Origin: Axinella damicornis
Lineage: Eukaryota > Porifera > Demospongiae > Axinellida > Axinellidae
Direction of reading: 5' to 3'
Assembly (NCBI GenBank): GCA_963931865.1
Contig: OZ007505.1
Span: 11,620,101 to 11,684,100 of the forward strand
Length of the DNA: 64,000 nt
The notes beneath the pieces were generated by a model. That model saw nothing but the letters and a program-made list of their open reading frames with translations. It had not been told where the DNA came from and made no database searches. Position numbers and translations under genes: made by a program. Positions within the stretch are counted from its first letter, which is position 1; each line of letters starts with the position of its first letter. Below are positions 10,801 through 21,970 of this stretch, piece after piece.

Positions 10801-11775
10801 TTAATAGTCAATAGCAGTTTGAATGGCTTTACGAATCTCTGTGAGGAAGTCATTGAGGCCCAGCAGAAGCATTGTCTCATTGTAGCCCCTTTCTGCTCGG
10901 CATGATGGACAGGTTTTCGTCAGGGCCTCCTGCCCACTGTACCAGCTGTTCAAGCAACCTAGAATAGTCTTACAACATTTGGTGACTATAACGGGGGGTA
11001 CAATAGGCACACAGTGACATATATGGCACTTAAAAGTGTCCCTCATAGTACGCTTCAGACCCAATGGGATCTTGGTGAATTTGGTGAGGGACATTGCTTC
11101 TGCCAACGTGTCCTTGATGCTGACCATTTCGTCAAGTATCATCTCCAGATTCGCCTCCGTCTTCGGCTTCTTTTTCCTTGGCTCAAAATCGTCATCCTCG
11201 TCCGAGTCAAGAACGATTGGCTGCCTTTTAGATACTCCCCCCTTGATGTCCGTTTTCGTCACAGCGAACAGCTTTCGGCGAGGGTTCTTCCAGAACGTCA
11301 GACCTGCATTGCGACAGAAATGATTATTTACAGTTGTAAACAACACATGAACATGAAGCTCAGAGCTCCATATGTGGGTAGGCTTCACTAGAACAGTGCC
11401 TAGGACGCGAATGAAAACCATGCAGAAAGGAGATGAACAATAGTTGACATGCATACCTTGCGTCGCTGTGGAGTCTTCAATCTCAAGGCCGTCATTTGTC
11501 ACCAGCGTGTGCTCTGCCCCCCACTGAGACGAGATGACACCCAGTATATGTTCCACCGAAGAGGGTCCCACAGTATATGTTCCACATTTGCTGTGGCCTC
11601 TGTTAGCTCCAAGTATGTCTGGCTGGTTGGCTGGAAGTCGGCCTTTTCCTCGTCCCTGCCTTTGCATAGTTGCCTTCACTACTTTGAGGCTAAAGGTAGG
11701 TCCCCTGCGGGTTGCTGTCACATCTTCATAAACCTCCGTCTTTGTTGTATCCAGTGGTGCAGGTCCCGTGTCCAT
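10801..11775 (-). CDS. RING-like zinc-binding protein, hypothetical, predicted two exons
   Basis: The open frame spans 324 codons, but a good intron can be read inside it: donor caag|GTATGC (intron from 11456) and acceptor TGCAG (to 11304), phase 1, giving ...STATQ-GLTFWKNPRRK in frame. The C-terminal exon has an acidic/basic stretch (LDSDEDDDFEPRKKKPK), a possible short coiled coil (EMILDEMVSIKDTLAEA), and a RING/U-box-like domain: CHIC, KCC, GC, WYSG and CPSCRAERG. It shows fewer possible metal ligands in the middle than a standard RING, so it may be a variant or decaying. RING proteins usually act as E3 ubiquitin ligases; no function is shown here. The first 19 residues of the frame come from a repeat also at 38300-38360, so the true start is uncertain. 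Transposon origin is possible. Confidence 0.55.
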   Translation of the reverse strand: MDTGPAPLDTTKTEVYEDVTATRRGPTFSLKVVKATMQRQGRGKGRLPANQPDILGANRGHSKCGTYTVGPSSVEHILGVISSQWGAEHTLVTNDGLEIEDSTATQGMHVNYCSSPFCMVFIRVLGTVLVKPTHIWSSELHVHVLFTTVNNHFCRNAGLTFWKNPRRKLFAVTKTDIKGGVSKRQPIVLDSDEDDDFEPRKKKPKTEANLEMILDEMVSIKDTLAEAMSLTKFTKIPLGLKRTMRDTFKCHICHCVPIVPPVIVTKCCKTILGCLNSWYSGQEALTKTCPSCRAERGYNETMLLLGLNDFLTEIRKAIQTAIDY

Positions 11776-12133
11776 AGCGTGTAGCGTTCTCGAGATAATT
11801 TATGGCAGCATGAATTCACCCAAGCGAACTTGATTGACTTAAGGGGCTCATAGCTCCAAATCCGATGGTTTGTCACCCCATGATGTGGCTATTTTCTGAA
11901 AGTCCAGAGATGGGGCTTTCATCTGGCACAGGTCCGATAATCATAGCACCCTGAGTTCTTGCACTACAGGCGCTTGAATCTGACCATCTTGAGACGTTTC
12001 AAGCTAGACTAGACTTTACAGCGTTCTCACGCAAACACGGGAGCAGTTTCAACAGCCTTCATAGCTATATAGACTCTCGACCATCAGAATTCACCCCTGG
12101 ACAAATTTGCTCATCTGTGTGGGGGGTGTACAT
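11716..12133. repeat. Flank B of the RING ORF; repeated at 38299-38715
   Basis: From cttcataaacctccgtc to ggggggtgtacataat this matches 38299-38715 with few differences. It includes the motif gtccatagcatgtagcg that belongs to the roughly 160-bp tandem repeat of 37855-38400, and a segment (about 11996-12095) that is the inverse of the 98-bp tandem repeat at 36517. It covers the putative 5' end of the RING ORF. Confidence 0.85.
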
Positions 12134-14072
12134 AATCAGTCATTCCGCCAACGGGAATTTCACGTGAATTTTATCTTTTGATTACGTCATTAAATAGTAG
12201 CGAGGAGCCGCCATCTTGCTCGGTTGAGTTGCTTGAGGGAAGCTCGTGTAGCTCCGAAATCGGAAATCCTTCGGAGCTTAAATTTCTTCCAGAGGTGTAA
12301 CTGGTCCATACCTTGTCAGCAGGGATGTCCAAAGGAAAGACGAGTCGATCTTCACCAGCTACCAGTCGTCAGTTGGCGAGTAGTACCATACCGTCTCCTC
12401 AGCCGGTCGGATGTTGACCGACAGCACTGAAGCAAGCGAGGTCAGAACAAGTTTAAAGTTTCTCACGATGTTTATTAGTTACTATTACACCTGTATTGCA
12501 AGTTTGGTTTCAAAATCTTTGTCAGAAGAAATTTCCTTGCCGTATATTAATAGTACAAGGAAAGTCACTATGCAGTTACACAATATGAGACTTACCAAAT
12601 CGTGTATAAGCAAGATTCAGTCAGCTTCATTGGATAAGTCACCGTCACTTCATCCTCAGCTTCATTGTTAGATAGGTTGCTGGTGTCATCTCCAAACACC
12701 CAGTCATTATAAGCCAGTTGCATGCAAGAGTGAAGGAATTTGATTGACGTGAAGTCACGTCTGGTTGCTCTTTTGCAGCCATGTTAAGTATTGCAGTTAA
12801 TGGCAAAATTGACAGGAGGTGGTTTGAAACTTGTGCGTGATTAAAACCATGTTATTAAGTGACTGTGGTGATGAACAAGAGACCTGGCGTTAAAGATGGC
12901 GTGCAGAGAGTGAGAATCGGTTGAAGTACGAATGAGGTATATCCTAGACATACCTGTAACGTGTTGTGGTAACAACCCAAGCCATGATCCGAGCGCCGCC
13001 TTCCATCGATTTCCAAGCGATCCAAGTAAGAGACCGAGATAGCTCAGCGTGTTTGGGATGGATGTGAGGCAGCTGAGGTCGCAGTCGCGAGCTTGTTCCA
13101 GGCAGAGAGAGAACCAACAATGCAGGAACAGAGTCTGAGCACTTTTCTGAACTTGCAAACACCAAGAGGATTCTTATTTGCTAGTGTTAATGAATCCTAT
13201 TAGTAAGCTGGCGGCTATCTTGAGAAAGTTTCAGCATCTCACACTGGTGCCTACACGAGACTGGGATCATTTGTCACTTATTAGGCAAGACTTCATATAA
13301 TTATAGCTAATCGCTAAGTTTGCCAAACAACATACTACTGCTGAATGGATTTATGCGCAGCTTTGGTGATGCAAACGGCTGCCATGCACTCATACACATG
13401 CACTGATGTGATGATTCGTTCGGCAGCTAGGTGAAGCAACACGCAACAAACCAGCAGTCCAGAGCCTGTGACTTGCTTCCTAGCTGAGCGACCTGGGAAC
13501 GACCCTCCCAAGAGCTCCAACTCCTGCCTCTCTGCGCGCGCAGCACGAGAGCCCGCATATTGTGAGGATTACGTAATACAGGGCGCTAAGCTAAAGGGGG
13601 CGTGGCATACAAAGTATGAAATCAGGATTTGAAAAACCTGTTGCCGTGTCTGTATTCTTCTTGTCGTCAACTAGAACTGCAAATGATAAGTTCACAGTCT
13701 GTCACTGTCAGCGTTGTTGAATTGGACTGCCAGCTGCTTGCTGGCTGTGTTGCTGGAGAGAAAGAAAACGGAAATTTGAAATCAGTACTTTCTGGACCGA
13801 ATTTCTACTGGCAAATGTAAACGAGTGCTAGACAGAGGATGGTGAGCCATCAACACTCCGCTGAATAGAATCAGCGGCTATCCTACACGAGATGGAAAAA
13901 TTGGAAATTGAAAAACTGGTTTCACAGCTGAATTCATTTTTCCGATTTCTGTCATCCCCAAAACGGAACGATGTCGATTTCAATTTCCTGAAAAACAGGA
14001 TGTTGATTGGCCGAATTATACACTGACCAGTATCATACCCAGGCCTACTCGCTTCTACGTAGCTTGATAGAC
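12134..14072. other. 1.9-kb interval without a recognised gene
   Basis: Short ORFs only, none with a recognisable domain. The stretch 12205-12430 (gagccgccatcttgctcgg onwards) has the composition of a promoter or first exon, but no clear splice-linked frame follows. At 14029-14072 a motif, cttctacgtagcttgatagac, recurs at 29492 and 33321 in slightly different form and marks the start of the duplicated region. Confidence 0.45.
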
Positions 14073-14424
14073 TACTAGGTTCTGAGTGAAAGGTGGTACA
14101 AGGGGGAGGTGGGTAGGTTCTCTTGAAGGGTGAAAACAGCTTGGACTTGTTTGGATTAGAGCCGGGTGGGCAATTTATTTTCAACTTGAGTGGGTGGTCC
14201 GTAATGAGGCTTGCTTGTTGGACTCTTTGAGGAAAGACGTGTCTACCGTTATTGCTATGTTGTGGAATCTCCATCTTAACCAGGAGTCTGTTATCCGTCG
14301 CCATCATTAGTTTATGTGAAAGAAGCCTGGGACTAGGGTCTACACATGTCTGCACCACTTCCACGGACAGGGTCTACAGGTTATGTATACACCATTCTCC
14401 CTCCACATACCTATCACGCCCCCA

Positions 14425-14425
<1 letters not shown>

Positions 14426-14455
<30 letters not shown>
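14426..14455 (+). repeat. Poly-C tract (30 C)
   Basis: Uninterrupted C run followed by ataca. In copy 2 the matching tract is about 14-20 C long and carries the hAT-like MITE insertion at its edge (42146). Confidence 0.95.
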
Positions 14456-14526
14456 ATACATGCAAACCCACACCTCAAAAGACCAACCTGCCCCCCATCA
14501 ACTCCGACCATGTGATCTGTACCTAT

Positions 14527-14650
14527 GGGTGGTAACTCCAACTTGGAGCTGCAACCGGCCGGTGATTCTGACCGTGCATGTATATGGATGGTCACGGACT
14601 GTGACCTGGTCACAAATCTTAGTACGGCACTTATATTGGAGTGACCACCA
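14527..14650. mobile_element. MITE remnant, CAAGGGG/GGTGGTC family (copy 2 at 42482-42604)
   Basis: The ends GGTGGTAACTCCAA and TTGGAGTGACCACC are inverted repeats, and the right end continues with gccgtactaaga like the larger member at 39852-40105. The interior has the family's repeated ggtcacggactgtgacc wording. About 124 bp, no coding capacity. The copy 2 version is practically identical. Confidence 0.6.
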
Positions 14651-14812
14651 CAATCGAAAGACGCCTTGATTGTAGATGCAACTGCCAAAATGGTACTAAT
14701 GCCTTTTGACTAGTCTTTTTGGATTATATAATTGAGCAGGCCATAACATCGACAATCGCTGGACTCCACCTGGCCCACGAAGCACGTGTATGCATGACCG
14801 GCCGGGTGGAGA

Positions 14813-15345
14813 GGGGTTAACGCCATAATTGCACTCCTGGTAGGGGAAAAATTGTGCCGCGTAGATAATATAACTGTTTGAGTACTTAGGATTGGCCTAC
14901 CGAGATTCCGACTGCACTGCTGTGATCGCTATCATGCACTGACCTGAACGTAAAAAGTTGGTGCTGAAGCTCACCTTGGTGGTGGAGATATGAACGCTTT
15001 TGTCTTGCCGTTGGCCGACGTTGGCCGCCATTGCTTGAGCGCTCTCTCCAACTTCCGGCGGCAGTACCGTTCTTAGGAAAGGCACACATAAATTCTGACC
15101 ACACGCCCATGATCGCTGTTGTTCACTGATGCTTACATGCTGAAATTCACCGTGCTGGCCCAGTTGTGAGGACTTTAACAATTTCTTGTCTTCCCTTTGG
15201 CTGCCATTGCTAGCAATCGACTGGGCGTAGTTGCCATGTGGCATTTGTGTTAATTGGAATGAGTTGCGATACCTAGCTTGCGCTTCCACCAAGTTGCAAC
15301 TGGTTGCAACAGCTGCTACCAGGAGTGCGGTTGCCCCTCGTATAG
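14813..15345 (-). mobile_element. Non-autonomous element, CACTCCTGGTAG family (copy 2 at 42768-43300)
   Basis: The ends are inverted: GGGGTTAAC..TTGCACTCCTGGTAGGGG on the left, and CTACCAGGAGTGCGGTTGCCCC on the right (shown here split by family consensus). Other members are at 30725-31245 (opposite orientation, both ends present) and 29879-30290. The interior includes gacaaaagcg and caccaccaaggtgag wording shared by all. A 154-codon ORF on the minus strand (14897-15361) lies across it in both copies, but it follows the repeat, has no known domain and is probably chance. Confidence 0.55.
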
Positions 15346-15418
15346 TCAAAGCTTCAACCAAGGTCTAAAATATTTAGGTGTCATCCCCTTGCAGTACCTG
15401 TAGACACAGTCCAGCTAG

Positions 15419-15686
15419 CAAGGGGAGGTCACGCCTATATAGACTCCGCAGTCACAGCTGCGACCGCGGGTCAAAACTTTGACCGCTCTTTTGCACTGCT
15501 TGACCGTTGACTGTGCTGATTTTCGAGGCTTTGACTGTTGACTGCGCTGATAGTCTTGCTTTGACCGTTGATTTTGCGATAGTATACGGAAGAATGCGTA
15601 GCGACTCCACCACTTCCTTAGTATAGGGGTTGACCGAGCGCGGTCGCAGCTGTGACTGTGGTACTTATTGCCCTGACCTCCCTTTG
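15419..15686. mobile_element. 268-bp MITE with CAAGGGGAGGTC ends and AGCTAG target duplication (copy 2 at 43374-43641)
   Basis: The terminal inverted repeat begins CAAGGGGAGGTC and the right end is GACCTCCCTTTG; further in, CAGTCACAGCTGCGACCGCG pairs with its complement, so the inverted repeats reach about 50 bp with one mismatched spacer. AGCTAG flanks it on both sides (15413-15418 and 15687-15692). The interior holds three to four repeats of ttgaccgttgactg. No ORF of note. Confidence 0.8.
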
Positions 15687-16321
15687 AGCTAGGGTAGGGT
15701 CTACAAATGCATAGCATATCCTTGTAAACTCTGTCCAGGAAACATTATTATGATACCCCTGTAGACCCTGCATGTGACGATGTCTGATGCAAGGGTGTCA
15801 CTGTAGACCCGTCCTAGAGAGGGTGCCACGTACTGCTCATGTCAATACTGAAGGACAGCGGGGTAAGAGACCAGTTTTCTCTGGGATGACTATAAGTACT
15901 TCCTAAGATAGCCGATGAGTAGGCTAGAGCCTATTATTCCGAAAATTGGGCCGAATATTCTATAAGTTTAGTTACACTGAAAGGCTATATACAATCAAAG
16001 CAAACTTCATGTGAGATTACACGCCAGAAATATACATGAAACATGTTAGTCATGTATGTAACAAATCCTACCCAATAATCCATTTGAATTTAACTGGAGT
16101 TGAAGGGTAAACTTCAATTGAACTGTAACAGTATGGAAGTTTCCAACAATTTAATATTAGCACATGGCTCACTTTGTAAACTTCCAGAATTTTTTCAGTA
16201 CTGCGTATTATTCCAGCGAGAATAATAGTCACCAGCCTATCAATGAGAAATGGTAATTAAGCTGTTTGTGACCTGACCACAAGGTGGTCTGATTGGGGCA
16301 AGTCACATTGTAAAAGCTTCA

Positions 16322-16520
16322 GTGCACCAGCAGTCACGGGATTATCCCGGGACAACTACCCAAACCATAGGACCCCTTTGTCCGAGTATCCCAGAGCACT
16401 GGAGTTGCACCAGCAGTCCCCAGGCCAATTATCCAACCCATAGGACCCCTTTGTCAGAGTATCCCAGAATACCGGAGTTACACCAGCTGTCCCAGGATTA
16501 TCTCGGGATGACTAACCAAC
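16322..16520 (+). repeat. About 85-bp tandem repeat, two to three units (copy 2 at 44277-44475)
   Basis: The unit runs caccagcagtcccaggattatcc... through cataggacccctttgtc and gagtatcccagaa to gagttacaccag. The same family occurs inverted at 19290-19548 and as a partial unit near 17027-17075 (gtatcccagaacactg). Short ORFs here are not genes. Confidence 0.7.
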
Positions 16521-17099
16521 CCCCGGCAGTGCACAATATAATTTTTAAAAGCTGGTCTCACATCATGTCAGACCAACACCGGTATTAGTCGGACATGATC
16601 TGACACTAACAAATTTGCCGGGCGGGAAGCTGGGCTTATGATCTTTCGGTGTGGGGTGGTAATCTGAGGGAACGTATGTAGGTACATATGTCTGTGAAGT
16701 GCTGATGTGTCTGAAATGTTCATTATTGTGGCCCCACAGCGAAGTCACTGTCACGATACCTGTGAAACCAGTGGGGAGGTAGCACTACAAGCGTTATTAT
16801 GGGTTTTGGTATTGCAGCTATAATATTATTACAGTTGCCGACTGTGAGTACATAATCAGAACTATGAATACGTAAAGTAGGCATGCGCTATGTTCACTGT
16901 GTGGCTTCCCACTGCTTATTCTGGCAATATGTCAGCGCAGAACAGTCAGTGGACGGCCATATCAGCGCTTCGCGCCCGGAATATGGCTGTTATAATGTGC
17001 TCTGCCTGGGACCCCGTGCCTGTAAGAGTATCCCAGAACACTGTCCAGAGTTACACCACCTGTATAAAAGTACAAGCTACATTAATTATGTGTGCCAAC

Positions 17100-18088
17100 T
17101 GACATTATCAGATTCGCATTGCCACTTCTAAATACAGACCCTCATGTACTTTTAGTATCATTTTTCTAACCGTGGGCCCCACAAAGAAGCAGTTCAGATA
17201 CTGTATGCTAGTCCCTTCAACTCTTAATGTACACACAGATGCATCGTGACATTCAGCTTCTGAATCATGATCTCACATCCAGCAAGTTGTCCTTGGGTGC
17301 CTAAGCACGCATGTCCAGCATTGCCCACAGATGTCCATTGGTACAATGGGATTATATTTTGTCTGTTAAATGTCCATCCTATCCCACTGTACCTCGGAGG
17401 CATTGGGAATGTCTCAAAGTGTCCCATCTCATCCCAAATCCCACTGTCCATGGGAAGCAATGGACAGCTTGTGAAGCATCCCATGCAATATATATACCTG
17501 TCCATCCCATCCCATGGTGGATATATCTACACCCTGTCTGGACAGTACGGTACTCCCATTGGATGTCTGCATGCTGTAATGCTGGACAAGTGAAAAGCCC
17601 TTGGTTGGAGCTGGATGGATCTGGATAGCTAACAGTCCTCTCTCACAATGTATGGAGTTGAATTCAAGTGTTCAAAGCCAGTTTTGCGCTAGAATGAGTT
17701 AGCATTGCCCAAGCATCTTGATCAAATACTTGCTAATTAATGAGTGTGGTTAGAATCACAACTTCAATCTTAAGTGTATACATACATGTAGTCCTGTGTG
17801 CAGTTTAGAGGATTGAAAACCTGATTGGGGGTACGTTTAGGTAAAAAAAAATTCAGGACTGGCTTCCAGTGTGGTACAGTTGGTAAAGAGTTACATGTAT
17901 AACGACTGCATACCACACCAACCAATTAACATGAGATCTCCCACTCTGCTAACTCACTGAAATTGCTCATCCACTTCCTGGAGGTTCCTCCCTGAACTTA
18001 TAGTCAATTCACATGCCCCCTGAGTCTCACAACCCATGTTTGCTATAGCTACTCTGCACCATTGCTATGCAGTATATATTTAGTATAG
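17100..18088. other. Repeat-like interval without a gene
   Basis: Between 17260 and 17560 the words tgtccat, tcccat and cccactgt recur irregularly, a degenerate short-period repeat. At 17870-17930 a stretch reads like an RNA polymerase III A-box (gtggtacagttggtaaagag) but there is no B-box in the expected place. ORFs of about 100 codons on both strands are conserved in copy 2 only because the whole region is duplicated. Confidence 0.45.
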
Positions 18089-18262
18089 ATTCCCACTTTG
18101 TCAATTCCCAGTTTGTCAATTCTCTCTTTGTCAATTTCTCACTTTGTTAATTCTCACTTGGTCAATGTTGATGAAGTGGGAATTGATAAAGTGAGAAGTT
18201 GACAAAGTGGGAATTGATGAAGTGAAATTAACAAAGTGGGAAATTTGAATTGACCAAATGGG
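18089..18262. repeat. Hairpin of short tandem repeats (CCCACTTTGTCAATT)n/inverse (copy 2 at 46558-46732)
   Basis: Five to six units of about 15-17 bp (cactttgtcaattcc) are followed by the same units in inverse order (gaattgacaaagtgg). The whole can fold into one long hairpin. A second such hairpin is at 18799-18958. The ends TCCCACTTTGTCAA and TTGACCAAATGGGA recall a foldback element. Confidence 0.85.
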
Positions 18263-18798
18263 AAGACACCATACATGTAGGGCCTCCATTTCCAGGCTAC
18301 ACTGGTTGGCATAATAGAGACTGAATTGAAAGTATCAATCTTAATACTCTGAGCTCAAGCAAAAAATGCCCAGAGCACACCCCTCATTTGGGCGATCTTC
18401 TCAGCTATGTCGAAAACACCTAGCTGGCCAGATGGTGGGCAGTTCTCTCATGAAATGTGTAGTGTTTTGAGCTTGATGGGAGCAGAACAAGCAGTCACTC
18501 TGAGGGATAGCACAGCAAGTTTAAGTCAATCACTATTGAGCGACATCCCAACAGCTAGCTACCGACTGGTGGATACCATCAAAGAAGAGCAAGCACCTAC
18601 GTACGGAACTCACAGCAGTCCAGCTTGAAGCAGGATCACATGACACCCAGACGAAAGAGTTGTCAATGAATGCCTAAATAGACTGAAGAAAGATAGCATA
18701 CACTGATGGAGAAATAAGTCTCACAACCCATGGTGTTATAGCTACTATGCACACTTGGTTTGCATACCATATTTACTGTTTTGGTGTATAGATTAATC

Positions 18799-18958
18799 CC
18801 ACTTTGTCAATTCCCAATTCGTCAATTCCCACTTTGTCTCACTTTGTCAATTCCCACTTGGTCAATGGTGACGAAGTGGGAATTGACAAAGTGAGAAGTT
18901 GACAAAGTGGGAATTGACAAAGAGAAATTGATGAAGTGGGAATTGACCAAATGGGAAT
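18799..18958. repeat. Second hairpin of the CCCACTTTGTCAATT repeat (copy 2 at 47267-47402)
   Basis: Same structure as at 18089. Copy 2 has one unit less (about 25 bp), one of the few length differences in this part of the duplication and a sign of slippage in the array. Confidence 0.85.
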
Positions 18959-19289
18959 AAACCACGTGTACACGGTGAGACAGCTTGTTTCTAGGTCCAT
19001 TTATGATGAAGTGGACAGAAATGGCAAGCCCTCCCAGTGTCAACCAAGGCCTTTCTACAGTCAATCCCTGACACAGCCATGATTTTGCACCTGGTCGCCT
19101 ATCTGAGGGACATTGCCAGGAGTGACAAGGCTGAAAGTCTCACAATGTCATATGAAGTAATTGGACAGGAAAGTCAAATGGACGAATTCTTTCCCCAACA
19201 GCAACAACATTTTCAAGGATTCAGCAAGCCCATGTTCATACATGTACGTACATGTACGTGCTCTAGTCCAGTTTTTATGCCCATCTAGG

Positions 19290-19548
19290 TGTTATAGTGG
19301 TTGCCATGAAGTCTTGGGGTCCGAGGGGAGTGGGTATGGGGAGGTGGGTAGTCCCTGGACTGCCAGTGTAACTCAGGCATTCTGACAGAAGGGGTCACAG
19401 GAGTTGTGTAGTCGTCCCTAGACAATCCTGGAACTGCAGGTGTAATTCCGGCATTCTGGGATACCCTGACAGAGGGGTCCCAGGGGGTTAGGTAGTCCCA
19501 GAGAATCCCCAAACTGCCATGTAGTCCCTGGATAGTCCCGGGACCAGT
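19290..19548 (-). repeat. About 85-bp tandem repeat, inverted relative to 16322 (copy 2 at 47734-47992)
   Basis: Reading the complement gives gtatcccagaatgccgg, ggacccctctgtcagg and tcccgggactatcc, the same words as 16322-16520. About three units. The 8-bp site GTGCTAAG just after it (19550-19557) is the empty target of the large nested insertion of copy 2. Confidence 0.7.
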
Positions 19549-20315
19549 GGTGCTAAGTATGGTGGAGGGAGGAGATACCTAATCGATTATCCCATGTAGT
19601 CAAAGGGATTGCCCAAGTAACTTGGGAGGACTAACAGTGGTAGGGACTGAACATACGTAGCACCCTCCAAACCCCACTTGTCGCTTCACAGGCAGTAGAG
19701 GAAGTTGCTAGCTTCCACCTTGCATGAGTGCAACTACTGCCTGAACCTCATTGTCTGCTATATGACTGCTTTATTTTCCCTCCTCCCCTTGGCGACCAGC
19801 CTTTCACTGAAAGGGTCAGGGATAAAAGCTGGGCACATTTTGTATCAAGTAGCTATAAATAGTTGCATATGTTTGTGTGAAGGAACCTTTTTGTGGAAAG
19901 TAGTATCCCTCTCAGCGGCAGCGATTATTAGTCTATACACCTATACATGTATGCCTAGTGTTGGCTCTAGGGGCTGAATGAATGAAGGTGATGTAGCCAC
20001 TCCCACTTTCATATCATAGGTGGCGGAATCTGAGGATGCATGAATCAGTGAACATCCCCCCTCGGCTGCGGGCCTGGTGTGGAATACAGCTAATGGACGA
20101 GCTGCGTGGGACTGCCTGAACGTGAGTAAGTGTAGTGAAATGATAACACTACATCGACCTGTTTAGAGCAGCATATGTTGGGTGAGATCACCGTCCAATT
20201 GCATTTCAGAAGGATGAGTCCAAAGGTCAAAGTCAAAGTGCGTATGTGAACTTAATGGCCTGTATGAACCTAATAATATGCCTGTGTGATCACAGCTGAA
20301 TACAAGCTCCCTCTC

Positions 20316-20425
20316 ATTGGCGAGTAGCAACTATAATGAGAGGCACAAGCCGAAGATCTGTCCTGGGTTTGAATCCCACTATAGCCCTTGTGGTGTCGCC
20401 TTGAAAAAACGAATTTGTCCTTTGC
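20316..20425 (+). mobile_element. tRNA-derived SINE-like fragment (copy 2 at 55638-55747)
   Basis: A B-box-like GGGTTTGAATCCCACTA with an upstream degenerate A-box region (gcgagtagcaactataatgag) is followed by ccttgtggtgtcgccttg and cctttgcc, wording seen after the tRNA-like head of many animal SINEs. No poly-A or short-repeat tail was identified. Not a functional tRNA: the arms do not fold into a cloverleaf by eye. Confidence 0.45.
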
Positions 20426-20443
20426 CAAACAATGCTGTTTATG

Positions 20444-20850
20444 TAGCCTTGTACCCAGGGCCTCACGCGGAACGTGGAAGAGGGCCTGGTGACACACGCC
20501 AAAATTCCCGTATGTGCTCAGTCAGCATAATTGCGTAATCGATTACATTCCTTACTTGGATGCATTCGAAATCACGTGGAAGGTACATGTAGCTGTTGGT
20601 GATGGCTAAGTAGCAAGTCCTTGCCAAGGAGCGACCAGAGGTGAGTCTTGAAGCTAGAACAGCGGTTTTATCAAACGGCTACACTTTCCACGGGGTGAAG
20701 ACTAATTACTACACAGTAATTGGCAACGGACGAACGTGATTCGCCTACCCGAAATCAAGACTGCTGAGCTCAGCACATACGGGAATTTTGCCAAGTGTCA
20801 CCATGCAGGCCCTCTTCCGCGTTCCGCATGAGGGCCTGGGTACGAGGCTA
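20444..20850. mobile_element. 407-bp MITE with 9-bp target duplication (MULE-like)
   Basis: The left end TAGCCTTGTACCCAGGG and the right end GGGCCTGGGTACGAGGCTA are inverted and pair over about 80 bp (ggaacgtggaagagggcc; attcccgtatgtgct). CTGTTTATG flanks it directly on both sides (20435-20443, 20851-20859). A 9-bp duplication is typical of the Mutator-like superfamily. In copy 2 only the left 40 bp remain (from about 55766): a deletion removed the rest together with 1 kb of flank. A related, one-ended copy is at 27283-27600. Confidence 0.85.
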
Positions 20851-21805
20851 CTGTTTATGCATGGTAACTCAAGCTAATTCAGTGATGATGTCGTAACCAT
20901 CCCCAGGACCTGAAACCTGAATGATATCCTCCTGTATTTGGGGGATGCAGCATTCCTGGGATAATTATTTAATCTCTGAACTGTGGCCCTTTTCGTGCTT
21001 TCAAGGGTGGGGGGGGGGGGAAGGGGGAGGGGGGGGGGGGGGGGGGGGGGGGGGGTAATTGGACTTGTTCAGCCCGGCCCAGAAGGGTATCCCAGCCTTG
21101 TCCAAGGCACTCTGAGGTGTCATTTTCTTAACCACATACTGTAGTCGCGCGTTATTAGGCGATTGCGCCTATAACTCCACAGGAAGGAAATATTCGCCTA
21201 TAAGCGAGATGCGCCTAATAACAAATATAATAATAATGACATTCCTCGAATAGGTAGTGCGCTTCAATTCGAATTATAGCTGTTTTCCACTCCGTATGAT
21301 TGAAAACGGCAGAGTTTCTGGAAGAAGACTGCAACGCTTAACAGCAAGTTCCTGGGACGAGAGTTGAACATGCACCTAACAGCGAATATGCGCCTATAAG
21401 TGAGATGTGCCTAATAACGCGCGACTACGGTATACGTTTGTACTTGACCTTCGAACCAAATGCAAGCTGTATAGATCAGTTCAAAGGTTAAACTATGCAG
21501 CTAAGATAATGGAACTGGAGATGGAGAGAATATGGGGATGGGGCTGGGCACCAGGGACCCTTGGACCCAAAAAGGGTCCTTTGGTCGATTCAGACCCTCA
21601 TATACAATGCCGTTAGGTTGCAAAAAGTCAGGGCCCATATCGCCAACTGTCGTCATAATACTTTCAGCTTCATCATGTGACTTCTGGCAATGTCCTTGGG
21701 AGATGGGTTCTGCGACAGCAGAAAGGGCGGGACAGGGGGAGGTGGGTGGGTGCACCCGGAGGGTGCAAACAGCATTGCCGTGTCTGGGCTCCACAGTAGA
21801 AAGGT
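20851..21805. other. Copy 1-specific interval with a poly-G tract, no gene
   Basis: This is missing from copy 2, where the sequence jumps from inside the MITE to ttggtcggcactggg (55808). A G-rich run occupies 21006-21055. An imperfect inverted repeat surrounds 21145-21430 (cgcgcgttattaggcg... and ...cctaataacgcgcgac), suggesting another small foldback of about 290 bp. ORFs of about 130 codons near 21500-21940 have no recognised domain. Confidence 0.5.
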
Positions 21806-21970
21806 CTTGGTCGGCACTGGGCCATTTCTGCCGTTTTTGGCATAAATGGAAAATAGCTGTCTTGCCTTGTAGGCCCTCCATTTCCAATGTTCATGGTCCA
21901 TTTTATAGCTACGGCAGGTTGGCCACTTCTAGGGAGGCTTGATTGCAAGTTCGTTAGTTGGTGGGTGTGG

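Noticed and set aside
14897..15361. 154-codon ORF conserved in both duplication copies (42852-43316)
   Set aside because: Lies inside a repeat family with inverted ends, has no known domain, and conservation only reflects the overall copy similarity.
16322..16520. Regularly spaced repeats considered as a CRISPR-like array
   Set aside because: Units of about 85 bp are contiguous with no unique spacers, the sequence is eukaryotic, and no cas genes are present.
17865..17935. tRNA-like A-box sequence
   Set aside because: No B-box at the right distance and no cloverleaf; too weak to call a tRNA or SINE.
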